This document shows, piece after piece, positions 1 to 8,048 of a DNA stretch of 40,502 nt. The stretch is from the NCBI GenBank assembly GCA_016839765.1, contig JAEOTP010000032.1, positions 1-40,502 of the forward strand, read 5' to 3'. Source of the DNA: Promethearchaeota archaeon. GTDB taxonomy: Archaea > Asgardarchaeota > Lokiarchaeia > Sigyniarchaeales > SOKP01. Made by a program: the position numbers and the translations under genes. The number at the start of each line of letters is the position of its first letter. Position 1 is the first letter of the stretch. The notes under the pieces are model-generated. The model was not told the DNA's origin and made no database searches. It saw only the letters and a list, made by a program, of their open reading frames with translations.

Positions 1-104
1 TAACAACCAGCCCAATCGGGATTATTAACAAATCCAATGTTATCGAAAAAATGTAAAAAATCTTCCATTAAATCTGAAGTTAAAGGTCTAATTATGATAT
101 CCAT
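1..104 (-). CDS. GNAT-family N-acetyltransferase, N-terminal fragment (runs off the window)
   Basis: The reverse strand from an ATG at 104 reads in frame to the window edge for 34 codons plus two bases, beginning MDIIIRPLTSDLMEDFL and containing FFDN and NPDWAGC. That start, an acidic helix, then FFDN and NPxWxGCY, is what I recall from the first beta-alpha unit of one GNAT acetyltransferase subgroup. The acetyl-CoA-binding motif would lie outside the window. The substrate cannot be told. It is followed (in the upstream direction) by 140 bases of AT-rich sequence before the tail of the next minus-strand gene. Confidence 0.6.
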   Translation of the reverse strand, partial: MDIIIRPLTSDLMEDFLHFFDNIGFVNNPDWAGC

Positions 105-244
105 TATAATCTCACTTACTCTTAACTATTTAATTTTTATCATATTCATTAATAATTCTTATTATGATAAGTTTTAATTTCATGAACTGTAATTCCAAAG
201 AGAATGAAATTAAGATTAAAGAATTAAATAAAATCAGAGATTTA

Positions 245-1810
245 TTACTTTATAGCCCTGGTATTTACAATAGCATTTAGCATTACTTTAAGATTTTCAA
301 ACATCTGTTCTCTAAAGTCAAGACCGATTTTAAGAAATAGAATGGAAACTAACTTTTCCTCTAAATCTTCTTCGATATGGAATTGTTCCATTAGCCGAGA
401 TAAATTAATGTCATCGTTAACTCTTAATCCAACGATTATAACTCTCTTTTTTCTTATTTTTTTAATTATATCAATTAAAATGTCTTTCCATTTAGGATCA
501 ATATCTTTTTTATCCCGTGCATCAAAAATTACAAACGCACCATCTGTATTTGCAAGATTATAATTATCATAAGGAAAATTATTAATAATTAAACCATTTT
601 TATATGCATATAACTGTTCTTGAGCACTGTCTTTAATTTTTGAATATTCACCAAGTTTTTCTAACTCGGTTATAGTATGGAAACCAGGACTCCAATTCAA
701 GTTTTCAGTAATAAAGGATAATTCTAAAATAATAAGCTTTTTCAAGGTGGAAATTATGAGATCTGCTAATTCATCTTTAATCATATCTTTTTCTTTTTGC
801 TTTATTCTTAAAATATAATGATAAGCAATCAATTTAAAAGCATCTGAAACGTTGGTACCATCTAGAGCGCTCGTTTCTGTGTAAGATAATCCCTTTTCTG
901 AAAGAGCATTTGCCAAATCTTCTCCCTGTTGAAATGAAACTACTCTATGATCCTCTAAATCTGTTTTATTACCAGCGATCACCATAGGAATCTCTTCTTC
1001 TTTAATATATTCTGTTATTTCATCATACCAATTTTTAACATTATCATACGATTCGCGATTTGTGATATCATAAACAATAAAAGCTGCCTCAGCTCCAGAA
1101 TAATACAGCTTTCTGAACCTTTTAAAGTATTGCTGAGCTCCTATGTCCCATAATGTTAAATTAATTTCATTTCCTTGAAAAGTAAACGTATGGGCTAAAA
1201 TATTTAAACCGATAGTAGGTCTATAATCAAAAGCGAATTTTCGTTCTACAAATCTACGAATAATAGAGGTCTTACCAACTTCATGATCCCCAACAATAAC
1301 AAATTTAAATGAATATGCTCCTCTTTCTTCAAGATCACTAACTTGAAATATCTGTTGTTTTAGTTTTTCATGTCTGTCCACTTCCTCCTCAAAATTTGGG
1401 ATGGTTAATTGAAGTAAATCATCTTCCTGAGCGTGTAGGATCTGTGCTGACTTTTCGGCGAGGAAATAAGCATAAGGTGATATTTCGTCAATAGAGGCCA
1501 TGCTTGTCAAAACTAGGCTTAAAATTCTTTCTTGATCAATTGAAACAAATAATAATCTATATTCGTCAGTATCAAAACTAGCGGTACCAAATTTCTGAAA
1601 AGCAAATTCATTTCTTATTCTTTCAAGTACAGGATTAATTAAAGTAGTCAAGACGGAAACAATTTCAAGGTCACTGCTAATATCTTTTCTTTTTTCTCCA
1701 GCGATAATTAAACCTTCAACGTCAGATATAATAACTGCTTCCAGTTGCTGGAATCTATCTAAAAAACTACTTAATAACTCACGAAAAAGTTTATTCCTTT
1801 TAATTACCAA
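245..1810 (-). CDS. Roadblock/LC7 - Ras-like GTPase fusion with degenerate C-terminal domain
   Basis: A 521-residue protein, probably a cytosolic or membrane-peripheral signalling GTPase. Residues about 5-130 fit a Roadblock/LC7 dimerisation fold (VIISDVEGLIIAG, FGTASFD, YFLAEKSAQIL). Residues 168-335 are a Rab/Ras-type G domain: P-loop GDHEVGKTS at 174-182, switch I Thr199 in YRPTIG, G3 WDIGAQ at 221-226, G4 NKTD at 281-284, G5 ETSAL at 312-316. The switch II Gly of DxxGQ is Ala225. Residues 345-521 carry no motif I can name, but 424-512 resemble the second half of a G domain without its nucleotide motifs (GAFVIFDARD, RVIIVGLRVND). There is no C-terminal prenylation Cys. The start is TTG at 1810 behind GGGGCG. 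It is a tandem paralogue of the next gene. GTP hydrolysis is inferred, not shown. Confidence 0.88.
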   Translation of the reverse strand: MVIKRNKLFRELLSSFLDRFQQLEAVIISDVEGLIIAGEKRKDISSDLEIVSVLTTLINPVLERIRNEFAFQKFGTASFDTDEYRLLFVSIDQERILSLVLTSMASIDEISPYAYFLAEKSAQILHAQEDDLLQLTIPNFEEEVDRHEKLKQQIFQVSDLEERGAYSFKFVIVGDHEVGKTSIIRRFVERKFAFDYRPTIGLNILAHTFTFQGNEINLTLWDIGAQQYFKRFRKLYYSGAEAAFIVYDITNRESYDNVKNWYDEITEYIKEEEIPMVIAGNKTDLEDHRVVSFQQGEDLANALSEKGLSYTETSALDGTNVSDAFKLIAYHYILRIKQKEKDMIKDELADLIISTLKKLIILELSFITENLNWSPGFHTITELEKLGEYSKIKDSAQEQLYAYKNGLIINNFPYDNYNLANTDGAFVIFDARDKKDIDPKWKDILIDIIKKIRKKRVIIVGLRVNDDINLSRLMEQFHIEEDLEEKLVSILFLKIGLDFREQMFENLKVMLNAIVNTRAIK

Positions 1811-1948
1811 TTAAAGCGCCCCTTTTTTTTGATTTAGATCAATTTTAATCTTAAATTATACTTACAAATAATATAGCAACCCATATTTTTAAAAATGGTT
1901 ATTTATTAATCATTACTATCTACAGAAAAAGAAGGATATAAAATAGTT

Positions 1949-3517
1949 CTAACTTAAATCTTTGATTGTATTTAACATTACTTCCAGCTGATCATAGATT
2001 TCAAGGCGATATTCAATACCAATTTTAAAAAATAACAAAGAAATCATTTTATTCTCTATATATTTATTTATATTAAATTCTTCCAATATTTGAGACCAAT
2101 CACTTGCTTCAGATACTCTAATTCCTATTAGGGCTACTTTATTCTCAGTAATGTTATTTATAATATTTATCACAGTTTCTTTCCATTTTGGTTCAATATG
2201 CTCCTTTTCTCGGGCATCAAAAATTATAAATACTCCATCTGAATCAGAAATATCAATATTATCAAAGAGAAAATTCTTTATAACTAAACCATTTGAATAT
2301 TCATATACTCTCCTATCTTTATCATCTTTTACTTTCTCACAATCACATAGTTTATTAATTTCTGTTAAAATTTGTAATCCTGGACTCCAAAGAGGATTTT
2401 CAGTGATAAAAGAAATTACAAGTTTTTCATTTTTATCTAATATTGAATTTAATATATTCATCAAATCTAGCTTTAAACGTTGTTCCTCTATTTCTATACT
2501 TCTCATAATATAATGGTAAGCTATTAAATTAAAAGCATCTTCTATACTTTCTCCAGTTAACGCACTTGTTTCAATAAATGAAATTCCTCCCTCATATTGA
2601 CCACTTGCTAATTCACTTGTTAATTTTACACCATCTTCATAGCTTATTACTCTCTGGTTAGTTAAATCAATTTTATTTCCAATAATGACAATCGGTAATT
2701 GTTTATTCTCTAAGATTTTTCTTAATTCATAATACCAATCTTTTACATGGATGTAGGATTCTTGGTTTGTTACATCAAACACAATAAATCCTGCTTGGGC
2801 ACCAGAATAATAAGTTTTGCGGAATCTTTTAAAAAATTCTTGGGCACCCAGATCCCAAAAATTAAATGTAACTTGATTACCATAAGATTTAATACTATGA
2901 CTCATTATATTTAATCCTAGAGTAGGACGATAATCAAATGAAAATTTCTTTTCTACAAATTGTCGAATTATCGATGTTTTACCTACTTCATGATCACCGA
3001 TAAATATACATTTAAATTTATACTTACCACCTGAATCTAGTCTCATTTGATATATTTGTTCTTTTATCCTACCAGAATTTTCAGAGAGACTTACCTCAAC
3101 TTCAAAATTCGGTATTGTTAATTGAATGAGGTCTCCCTCTTTTGCATTTAATATTTGGGCAGTCTTCTCCGCTAGAAAATAACCATAGGGACTAACTTTA
3201 TCAATTGAACCTAGAGTATTTAGAACTATACTTAAAGTTGTAGTCTCATCAATGGAGATAAACAGCAATCGATAATTCTCAGTATCAAAGCTTGCAGTTC
3301 CAAATTTCTTAAAGGCGAATTCGTCCCTCATACGTTCTAAAATAGGTTGGATTAATCCAGTTAGAACCGACACTAATTCCAGATCTACACTAACTTTCTT
3401 CTCTCCCGCGATTACAAACCCTTCATGATCAGAAACAATCACTGCTTCGAGATCATCATCAATTTCCAAGAATTTGGTATATAATTCTTTGAAGAGTGGA
3501 TCAATATTTATTGCCAT
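1949..3517 (-). CDS. Roadblock/LC7 - Ras-like GTPase fusion, tandem paralogue
   Basis: A 522-residue protein collinear with its downstream neighbour over its whole length, so the pair arose by tandem duplication. Roadblock/LC7 domain about 5-130 (VIVSDHEGFVIAG, FGTASFD). The G domain has P-loop GDHEVGKTS at 174-182, switch I YRPTLG with Thr199, G3 WDLGAQ at 221-226, G4 NKID at 281-284, and a G5 ETSAL. As in the paralogue, Ala225 replaces the usual switch II glycine. The C-terminal region keeps the WSPG motif, GVFIIFDARE and ALIGIRVSE seen in the partner. The start is ATG at 3517 with a GAGGA Shine-Dalgarno 6 bases upstream. The 139-base gap to the next gene on this strand may hold a separate promoter. 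The divergent RING-finger gene shares the 125-base upstream region. Confidence 0.88.
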   Translation of the reverse strand: MAINIDPLFKELYTKFLEIDDDLEAVIVSDHEGFVIAGEKKVSVDLELVSVLTGLIQPILERMRDEFAFKKFGTASFDTENYRLLFISIDETTTLSIVLNTLGSIDKVSPYGYFLAEKTAQILNAKEGDLIQLTIPNFEVEVSLSENSGRIKEQIYQMRLDSGGKYKFKCIFIGDHEVGKTSIIRQFVEKKFSFDYRPTLGLNIMSHSIKSYGNQVTFNFWDLGAQEFFKRFRKTYYSGAQAGFIVFDVTNQESYIHVKDWYYELRKILENKQLPIVIIGNKIDLTNQRVISYEDGVKLTSELASGQYEGGISFIETSALTGESIEDAFNLIAYHYIMRSIEIEEQRLKLDLMNILNSILDKNEKLVISFITENPLWSPGLQILTEINKLCDCEKVKDDKDRRVYEYSNGLVIKNFLFDNIDISDSDGVFIIFDAREKEHIEPKWKETVINIINNITENKVALIGIRVSEASDWSQILEEFNINKYIENKMISLLFFKIGIEYRLEIYDQLEVMLNTIKDLS

Positions 3518-3642
3518 CGTAAATCCTCAAGAGTAATGAATATTATTATCATATTAGAATGTAATATAAACATGGATAATGTTAAACAACATAAACTTAA
3601 AAATAGTAATTTTATATTTTATTAAAGCGTTTTCGGATTCTA

Positions 3643-4215
3643 ATGGTTAATTGTATTATCTGTCATTTGGGAATGAATGAAGTTGAGAGTTTTCAAGAAT
3701 GCCCAAATGGTCATCCGACTCATAGTGATTGTTTACGAGAATGGTTACTCCACTCTTCAAACTGCCCATTGTGTAATGAGCCATACCCTCAAATTATTAT
3801 CGACAAATTCAAAACTTATATTAACAAGAAGGAATTGGAAGATCAAAAAGCATTTGAAGAGGAACGCAAAAAAGAAACGGTAGAAAAAATAGAAAAGGTT
3901 ACTGATCAAATTGCATTTATGAAATTTACTGAATCTATTGACATTTTGATTGAACAAAAAGAATATGATTATGCATTCTCTAGATTAGAAATGCATAATG
4001 AACAAAATATATCGACCGAGAAAGGCAGGATGATTACTTTTCTTAAAGGTAAATTAAATTATTTAAAAGGCAGATATGATTTAGCAATCAACTTTTTGTT
4101 TAAATTAGTCAAGGAAAAATTTGATTATCCTGAAGGATTTCTTTATCTTGGTAAAGCATATGAGGCGCTTGGATTAGCTGATAAAGCACAATGGGCTTAT
4201 GAAAGAGTTAAATAA
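3643..4215 (+). CDS. RING-H2 finger protein with TPR-like C-terminus (candidate E3 ubiquitin ligase)
   Basis: A 190-residue protein. The first 44 residues form a textbook RING-H2 signature: C4-x2-C7-x12-C20-x3-H24-x2-H27-x2-C30-x10-C41-x2-C44, with the CPLC and REWL residues that in known RINGs contact the E2 enzyme. Residues 55-90 are a charged helix; about 95-190 are TPR-like helices (KEYDYAFSRLE, GRYDLAINFLFKLVKE, FLYLGKAYEALGLADKAQWAYERV), presumably a substrate-binding arm. RING domains joined to a ubiquitin-like system are known from Asgard archaea, but no ubiquitin, E1 or E2 gene lies in this window. It starts 125 bases from the divergent GTPase gene and ends 26 bases before thiD-thiN, with which it may be cotranscribed. 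The zinc-finger call is firm; ligase activity is inference. Confidence 0.8.
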   Translation: MVNCIICHLGMNEVESFQECPNGHPTHSDCLREWLLHSSNCPLCNEPYPQIIIDKFKTYINKKELEDQKAFEEERKKETVEKIEKVTDQIAFMKFTESIDILIEQKEYDYAFSRLEMHNEQNISTEKGRMITFLKGKLNYLKGRYDLAINFLFKLVKEKFDYPEGFLYLGKAYEALGLADKAQWAYERVK

Positions 4216-4241
4216 GCCTCTAATTTTATAATACTTAGACG

Positions 4242-5636
4242 ATGAAAAATTTTTGCTTAACAATTGCAGGTTCAGATCCAACTTCTGGGGCCGGTATTCA
4301 AGCAGATATTAGAACCTTTGACAGATGTGGAGTTCATCCTTTTTCTGTTATAACAGCAATTACGTATCAATCAGCTACAAAATTCCTTGGATATAAATCT
4401 CTTTCAGATACTCTTGATTTTCAATTAGATGCTATCTTAAGCGTTTATCCGATTGAATATGTAAAAGTGGGTATGATTCCAGATGTAAAAGCACTTGACA
4501 TTATTGTTAATTTCATCAAAAGAGATAAACTATTTGTTGTATATGATCCTGTATCAATATCTAGCGTAGGAGAAAGACTTTCGAGTGAAGGATTAGAATT
4601 AGAAATTGAACGAAACCTATTTCCTCATGTGAGAGTTCTTACACCTAATCTCTCAGAGGCAGAATACTATTCTAATATGAATTTAAAAGACGTCAGAGTA
4701 GAAAACATGGATAAACTCAAGGAGTCAGCAAGGATTCTCTTAGAAAAACTATATGCTGATAAAAAAGTTAAGAATGAAGAAAAAGCGGTTGTAATTAAGA
4801 GTGTATTGAGTACTCAAAATGAAATCTATGATGTTATCAGCTTTATTAAAAAAGCAGAATTAGACTTTAACATTTTTAAAAAAAAGAAAATTTCAATTGA
4901 AAGAAATATTCACGGAACTGGATGTGTATTTTCCTCTGCTATAACGGCATTTCTTTCCAAAAATTATTCTATAATAAGAGCTATTGAAATGGCAGAGGTT
5001 TTTTTTGACGAAAAATTCCAATATTTTATTGAATTACCAGATGCAGGTCGATTACTTGATTTAACTTTCTCTGAAGAAAGATTAAAAGTTATAAATCAAA
5101 TCAAGGAAGTTTATAATTATATTTCCAATATTAAAAAATTTACACAATTAATTCCAGAAGTTAGGTTAAATATTTCATGTTCTCTACCACATGCAAAGGA
5201 TAAGTCTGAAGTTGCTGGAATAGAAGGTCGAGTAACAATCATAAACAAATTTCCAAAAGCTTCTGGTGAAATTAAATTTGGAATCTCAGATCATACTGCA
5301 AGATTAATCCTTGCTGCTAAAAAGTTTGATAATTCTATCAATTTTGTAATGAATTTAAAATATAATCCTGATTGGATATCTTTAATTCGAAATAATACGA
5401 CATTGAAATTACGTGAAATAAAAAGGGAAAAACAGCCTAAAGAAATAAAAGAGCAAGAATTTTCTACTATGCAGTGGTTAATTAAAGAGAGTATTAACGA
5501 ATCAGGAAAAATACCGGATATTATTTGGGATAAGGGATCTATAGGAAAAGAAGCTATTATCAGAGTTTTTGCTAAGGATTCAAAGGACATGATAAATAAA
5601 CTTCAAAATATTATAGAATTGATTGAAGATCACTAG
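4242..5636 (+). CDS. thiDN: ThiD-ThiN fusion: HMP/HMP-phosphate kinase and thiamine-phosphate synthase
   Basis: A 464-residue bifunctional thiamine biosynthesis enzyme. Residues 1-265 are the PfkB-like ThiD kinase, which phosphorylates hydroxymethylpyrimidine and its monophosphate: TIAGSDPTSGAGIQAD near the start, then VYDPVSISS, LTPNLSEAE and the anion-hole motif HGTGCVFSSAITAFL. From about 285 on is ThiN, the archaeal thiamine-phosphate synthase that replaces ThiE: AGIEGRV, KASGEIKFGISDHTARLIL, and the terminal IPDIIWDKGSIGKEA. This domain order is the usual archaeal one. It starts 26 bases after the RING gene, leaving no room for a full promoter and leader, so it is probably cotranscribed. 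thiC lies 2.4 kb away. A decayed copy of the last 61 codons lies at 7646-7873. Confidence 0.93.
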   Translation: MKNFCLTIAGSDPTSGAGIQADIRTFDRCGVHPFSVITAITYQSATKFLGYKSLSDTLDFQLDAILSVYPIEYVKVGMIPDVKALDIIVNFIKRDKLFVVYDPVSISSVGERLSSEGLELEIERNLFPHVRVLTPNLSEAEYYSNMNLKDVRVENMDKLKESARILLEKLYADKKVKNEEKAVVIKSVLSTQNEIYDVISFIKKAELDFNIFKKKKISIERNIHGTGCVFSSAITAFLSKNYSIIRAIEMAEVFFDEKFQYFIELPDAGRLLDLTFSEERLKVINQIKEVYNYISNIKKFTQLIPEVRLNISCSLPHAKDKSEVAGIEGRVTIINKFPKASGEIKFGISDHTARLILAAKKFDNSINFVMNLKYNPDWISLIRNNTTLKLREIKREKQPKEIKEQEFSTMQWLIKESINESGKIPDIIWDKGSIGKEAIIRVFAKDSKDMINKLQNIIELIEDH

Positions 5637-5645
5637 GAAAATATT

Positions 5646-5661
5646 AAAAATAAAAAAAAAA
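5646..5661 (-). terminator. U-run terminator of the membrane hydrolase gene
   Basis: On the minus strand, 17 bases after the hydrolase stop codon, there is a run of T residues broken by a single A (seen as AAAAATAAAAAAAAAA on the plus strand). Archaeal termination commonly uses such U-runs without a hairpin. It sits in the narrow gap between two convergent genes. Confidence 0.45.
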
Positions 5662-5677
5662 GATAATTAGTTATAAA

Positions 5678-7576
5678 TTATAATGATGAACCTACAACAG
5701 TTGCAGTTGTTAAGAACCAAACAGTGATGACTGCTGCAAATATTGATCCAAGATATATCTTTCCCGTCTTACGGAAGAAATAAACCATCAAGAAATAGAT
5801 TAAGACAGATAGAGGTATTACTCCCATCAGCTGGAGAGGCATTATAGGATTAAAGTCCCAACCTTCAAATATATAATTTGCACCGAATACAGGTCCTAGA
5901 TATTGAATTAGAAAAACAACCAACAACCCAGTCAACATGGCAAAACAAGCTTTGATCGTCCAAATTATCTGAGTTTTATTAGGTGAGCTGGCCTCTTTTT
6001 GTCGAATTTCTGCAAATAAAAACACTCCACCATTTATGAGGAAAAATGGTAAAAATATTGGTAAATAAAGCAAGAATATCCAGAAACGCTCGATTGTAAA
6101 CATTTTCATAAAAGACCAGAAGATTCTAAATTCAATCATGAACCAAGTTTGGAAGATACTAACTAATAGATACAACCAAAAGAAAAGGATCATAACTATT
6201 AATAAGGTCTTTCCGAATATTCGCCAGTATGGTTTGCTCTTAAGGTTTTTTCCGAAACTATCTTCTCCATAGGTGGCCGCTAAATCATATAGTTTAATTC
6301 TATCTCTACCAGTATAATGGGAGATAAGTGCCCATACGATCACTAATGCTCCAGCGATAACTGCAGAGATGAGATAAAATCCAAGGAAATTATTCATCAT
6401 TCCCATTACAAGTGGGCTTGACGGGGAAGCTTGAAAGCCCCAATCCAAATCTGTGTGAGTGAAAAAGATATATACTACTCCTGCAATCGCTGCATTTACG
6501 GCAGCAACCGTCCACCACATCCATTTTTTCGTTGTAATCATGCTCACACGTGTAGGCATTGGTTGTGCGACTTCACTAAAATATTTTCTTGACATTAACC
6601 ATTGATATAAGAAGATCATTGAAATAAAGCTAAAAAGTAGAGCAATACCGCTGAAAATCTCCCCACCCAAGTAAAATTGACCTAAAGCAGCAACAGTATT
6701 CCAAGCCTCAGATTCATTGTATCCCTTTAAAGCTTGCAACATCCAAGCAACAGATTCTTGTTGGCATCCTAAATCCATAGTTAAACCAGGGTGAGTGGTG
6801 CCTCGAACTAAATGTTCTCGATAAGCATTACCAACTGAGAAGTCACCGTAAGTTGTATCTACTTCACCCGGCACCCCAGGACCTAATCCTGCATTTATTC
6901 CAGTAACGATTAATCCTTGTTCGATAACTTCATCCACCGTCATATCTGCAGTGATATTATTTGGTCCAACTATAGTCAAGTCAACAGTATACCATTCTTC
7001 GTATTCTGCCCATAAATGCAAAACATTTCTATGGACGAAAAAGTTTTGAAGACAAGGTGGGAATGTTTCAAAAATTGAAGCATTAGGAGCATACACATCT
7101 GCAGGAAAACCGTATAGTGGAAAATAAAAAGCAGATACATAGCCCATCGAATGACCATATACACCCATTCCTCCATCAACAAAAGATTGTCTTGCTAGCC
7201 AAACATAAGCCGTGCTGGCGCCTTCAATTTGAGTGGTAGTGGTAAATAACCCTTCAGAATCGCCATGACCTATTTGATCAATTGTCAAAACCACAAATCC
7301 AGCCCGTGCTAGTTCTAGAGCAGTTCCTCGTTGCACGTCCTTATCGTTATTATATCCATGGATACCAAGAATTCCAGGAGCAGGATTAGTATCATTTACG
7401 CCAATTGGTCGATATAGTTTCCCCACGATTTTTGTTCCATCGGTATGTGTTATTGCTACTTCCTGAATGTCAATAGTTCCAAAATTTGTTTGAAATCCAT
7501 AAGCCATAATTCCTGAAAAAAATACAATCACAACTGCAATAAAGAAAAATAGTCTAGTTTTTACTTCTTTTTCCAT
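5678..7576 (-). CDS. Membrane-anchored alpha/beta hydrolase with multi-span C-terminal domain
   Basis: A 632-residue protein. Residues 8-28 form a membrane segment (signal anchor), followed by an alpha/beta hydrolase domain to about 300: GIHGYNNDKD with the oxyanion region, FVVLTIDQIGHGDSEG, and the nucleophile elbow GHSMG with Ser143. The catalytic Asp and His are not assigned with certainty; one His is in the THPGLTMD stretch. From about 305 to the end there are roughly eight hydrophobic helices, so the hydrolase domain probably faces the outside and is tethered to a polytopic membrane domain. The substrate is unknown; esterase or peptidase are both possible. ATG start with GGTG upstream. 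It lies inverted between thiD-thiN and thiC, flanked on its far side by a ThiN remnant, which suggests it was inserted into a thiamine locus. Confidence 0.75.
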   Translation of the reverse strand: MEKEVKTRLFFFIAVVIVFFSGIMAYGFQTNFGTIDIQEVAITHTDGTKIVGKLYRPIGVNDTNPAPGILGIHGYNNDKDVQRGTALELARAGFVVLTIDQIGHGDSEGLFTTTTQIEGASTAYVWLARQSFVDGGMGVYGHSMGYVSAFYFPLYGFPADVYAPNASIFETFPPCLQNFFVHRNVLHLWAEYEEWYTVDLTIVGPNNITADMTVDEVIEQGLIVTGINAGLGPGVPGEVDTTYGDFSVGNAYREHLVRGTTHPGLTMDLGCQQESVAWMLQALKGYNESEAWNTVAALGQFYLGGEIFSGIALLFSFISMIFLYQWLMSRKYFSEVAQPMPTRVSMITTKKWMWWTVAAVNAAIAGVVYIFFTHTDLDWGFQASPSSPLVMGMMNNFLGFYLISAVIAGALVIVWALISHYTGRDRIKLYDLAATYGEDSFGKNLKSKPYWRIFGKTLLIVMILFFWLYLLVSIFQTWFMIEFRIFWSFMKMFTIERFWIFLLYLPIFLPFFLINGGVFLFAEIRQKEASSPNKTQIIWTIKACFAMLTGLLVVFLIQYLGPVFGANYIFEGWDFNPIMPLQLMGVIPLSVLIYFLMVYFFRKTGKIYLGSIFAAVITVWFLTTATVVGSSL

Positions 7577-7645
7577 AATAACACCGGTTAATTTTTTTAA
7601 TTAAATTTCTTCTTTTTCCTTAAAAAAAAAGAAGTCAATTTGTAA

Positions 7646-7873
7646 TTTGAGAATTATATATATAATAGTTTCGTTAATGAAAAAAAAGATATAAAAGAAC
7701 ACGATTTTTCTACTATGGAGTGGTTAATTAAGGAAAGTATTAACAAAATTGGAAAAATTCCTGATATTCTATGGGATAAAGGGTCAGTAGGAAAAGAAGC
7801 AATGATAAGGTTATTTAGTAAAAATTCAAAAGAAATGATTAAGAAACTTAAAAAAATTATTAATTTGATTTAG
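7646..7873 (+). pseudogene. Remnant of a second ThiN C-terminus
   Basis: Starting at GAT 7688, 61 codons to the TAG at 7871 match the last part of the intact ThiD-ThiN protein at 44 of 61 residues by my count. Both contain WLIKESIN, GKIPDI and WDKGS. The open frame extends upstream only to a stop at 7643; it has no plausible start before ATG 7715 and no recognisable ThiD or N-terminal ThiN sequence. Most differences are conservative (I/L, I/V, D/E, Q/E, A/S) and there is no internal stop, so the copy was probably functional long after duplication and was truncated later. A 52-residue peptide from ATG 7715 is possible but would lack most of the ThiN fold. It lies close to thiC. Confidence 0.85.
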
Positions 7874-7971
7874 AGTTTAATTTTCTTAGAATACTAGATT
7901 TAAAAAAAAAAGAGTTTTAGTTATAAAATTATTCACTCTAAGATTTATTACCGAACAGACTTAATGGCATG

Positions 7972-8003
7972 TTTTGGTAAAGATTGATTAATTTTTACCA
8001 AAA
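7972..8003. other. Perfect 10-bp inverted repeat downstream of thiC
   Basis: TTTTGGTAAA at 7972-7981 is exactly complementary to TTTACCAAAA at 7994-8003. The 12-base spacer can add three more pairs (one G-T), leaving a loop of about six bases. It lies 46 bases past the thiC stop on the thiC strand. No U-run follows it on either strand, so it is not a classical terminator; it could stabilise the thiC 3' end or be a protein-binding site. Its role is unknown. Confidence 0.5.
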
Positions 8004-8048
8004 ATTGAATAATCAAGGTAAAATAATCTATATATACTTTTTCAATGG

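Larger units (their letters stand above)
7577..8048. other. 472-base gap holding a thiN remnant and a strong inverted repeat
   Basis: The gap between the hydrolase start and the thiC stop contains, in order: an A-rich leader and presumed promoter of the hydrolase gene, an open but startless reading frame homologous to the ThiN C-terminus (see the pseudogene entry), an A-run at 7902-7911, and a hairpin-forming inverted repeat at 7972-8003. I see no intact gene in it. Confidence 0.7.

Noticed and set aside
342-563. Plus-strand ORF opposite the first GTPase gene (likewise 2151-2513 opposite the second)
   Set aside because: Antisense shadow of a conserved coding frame; the composition and lack of any domain do not support a gene.
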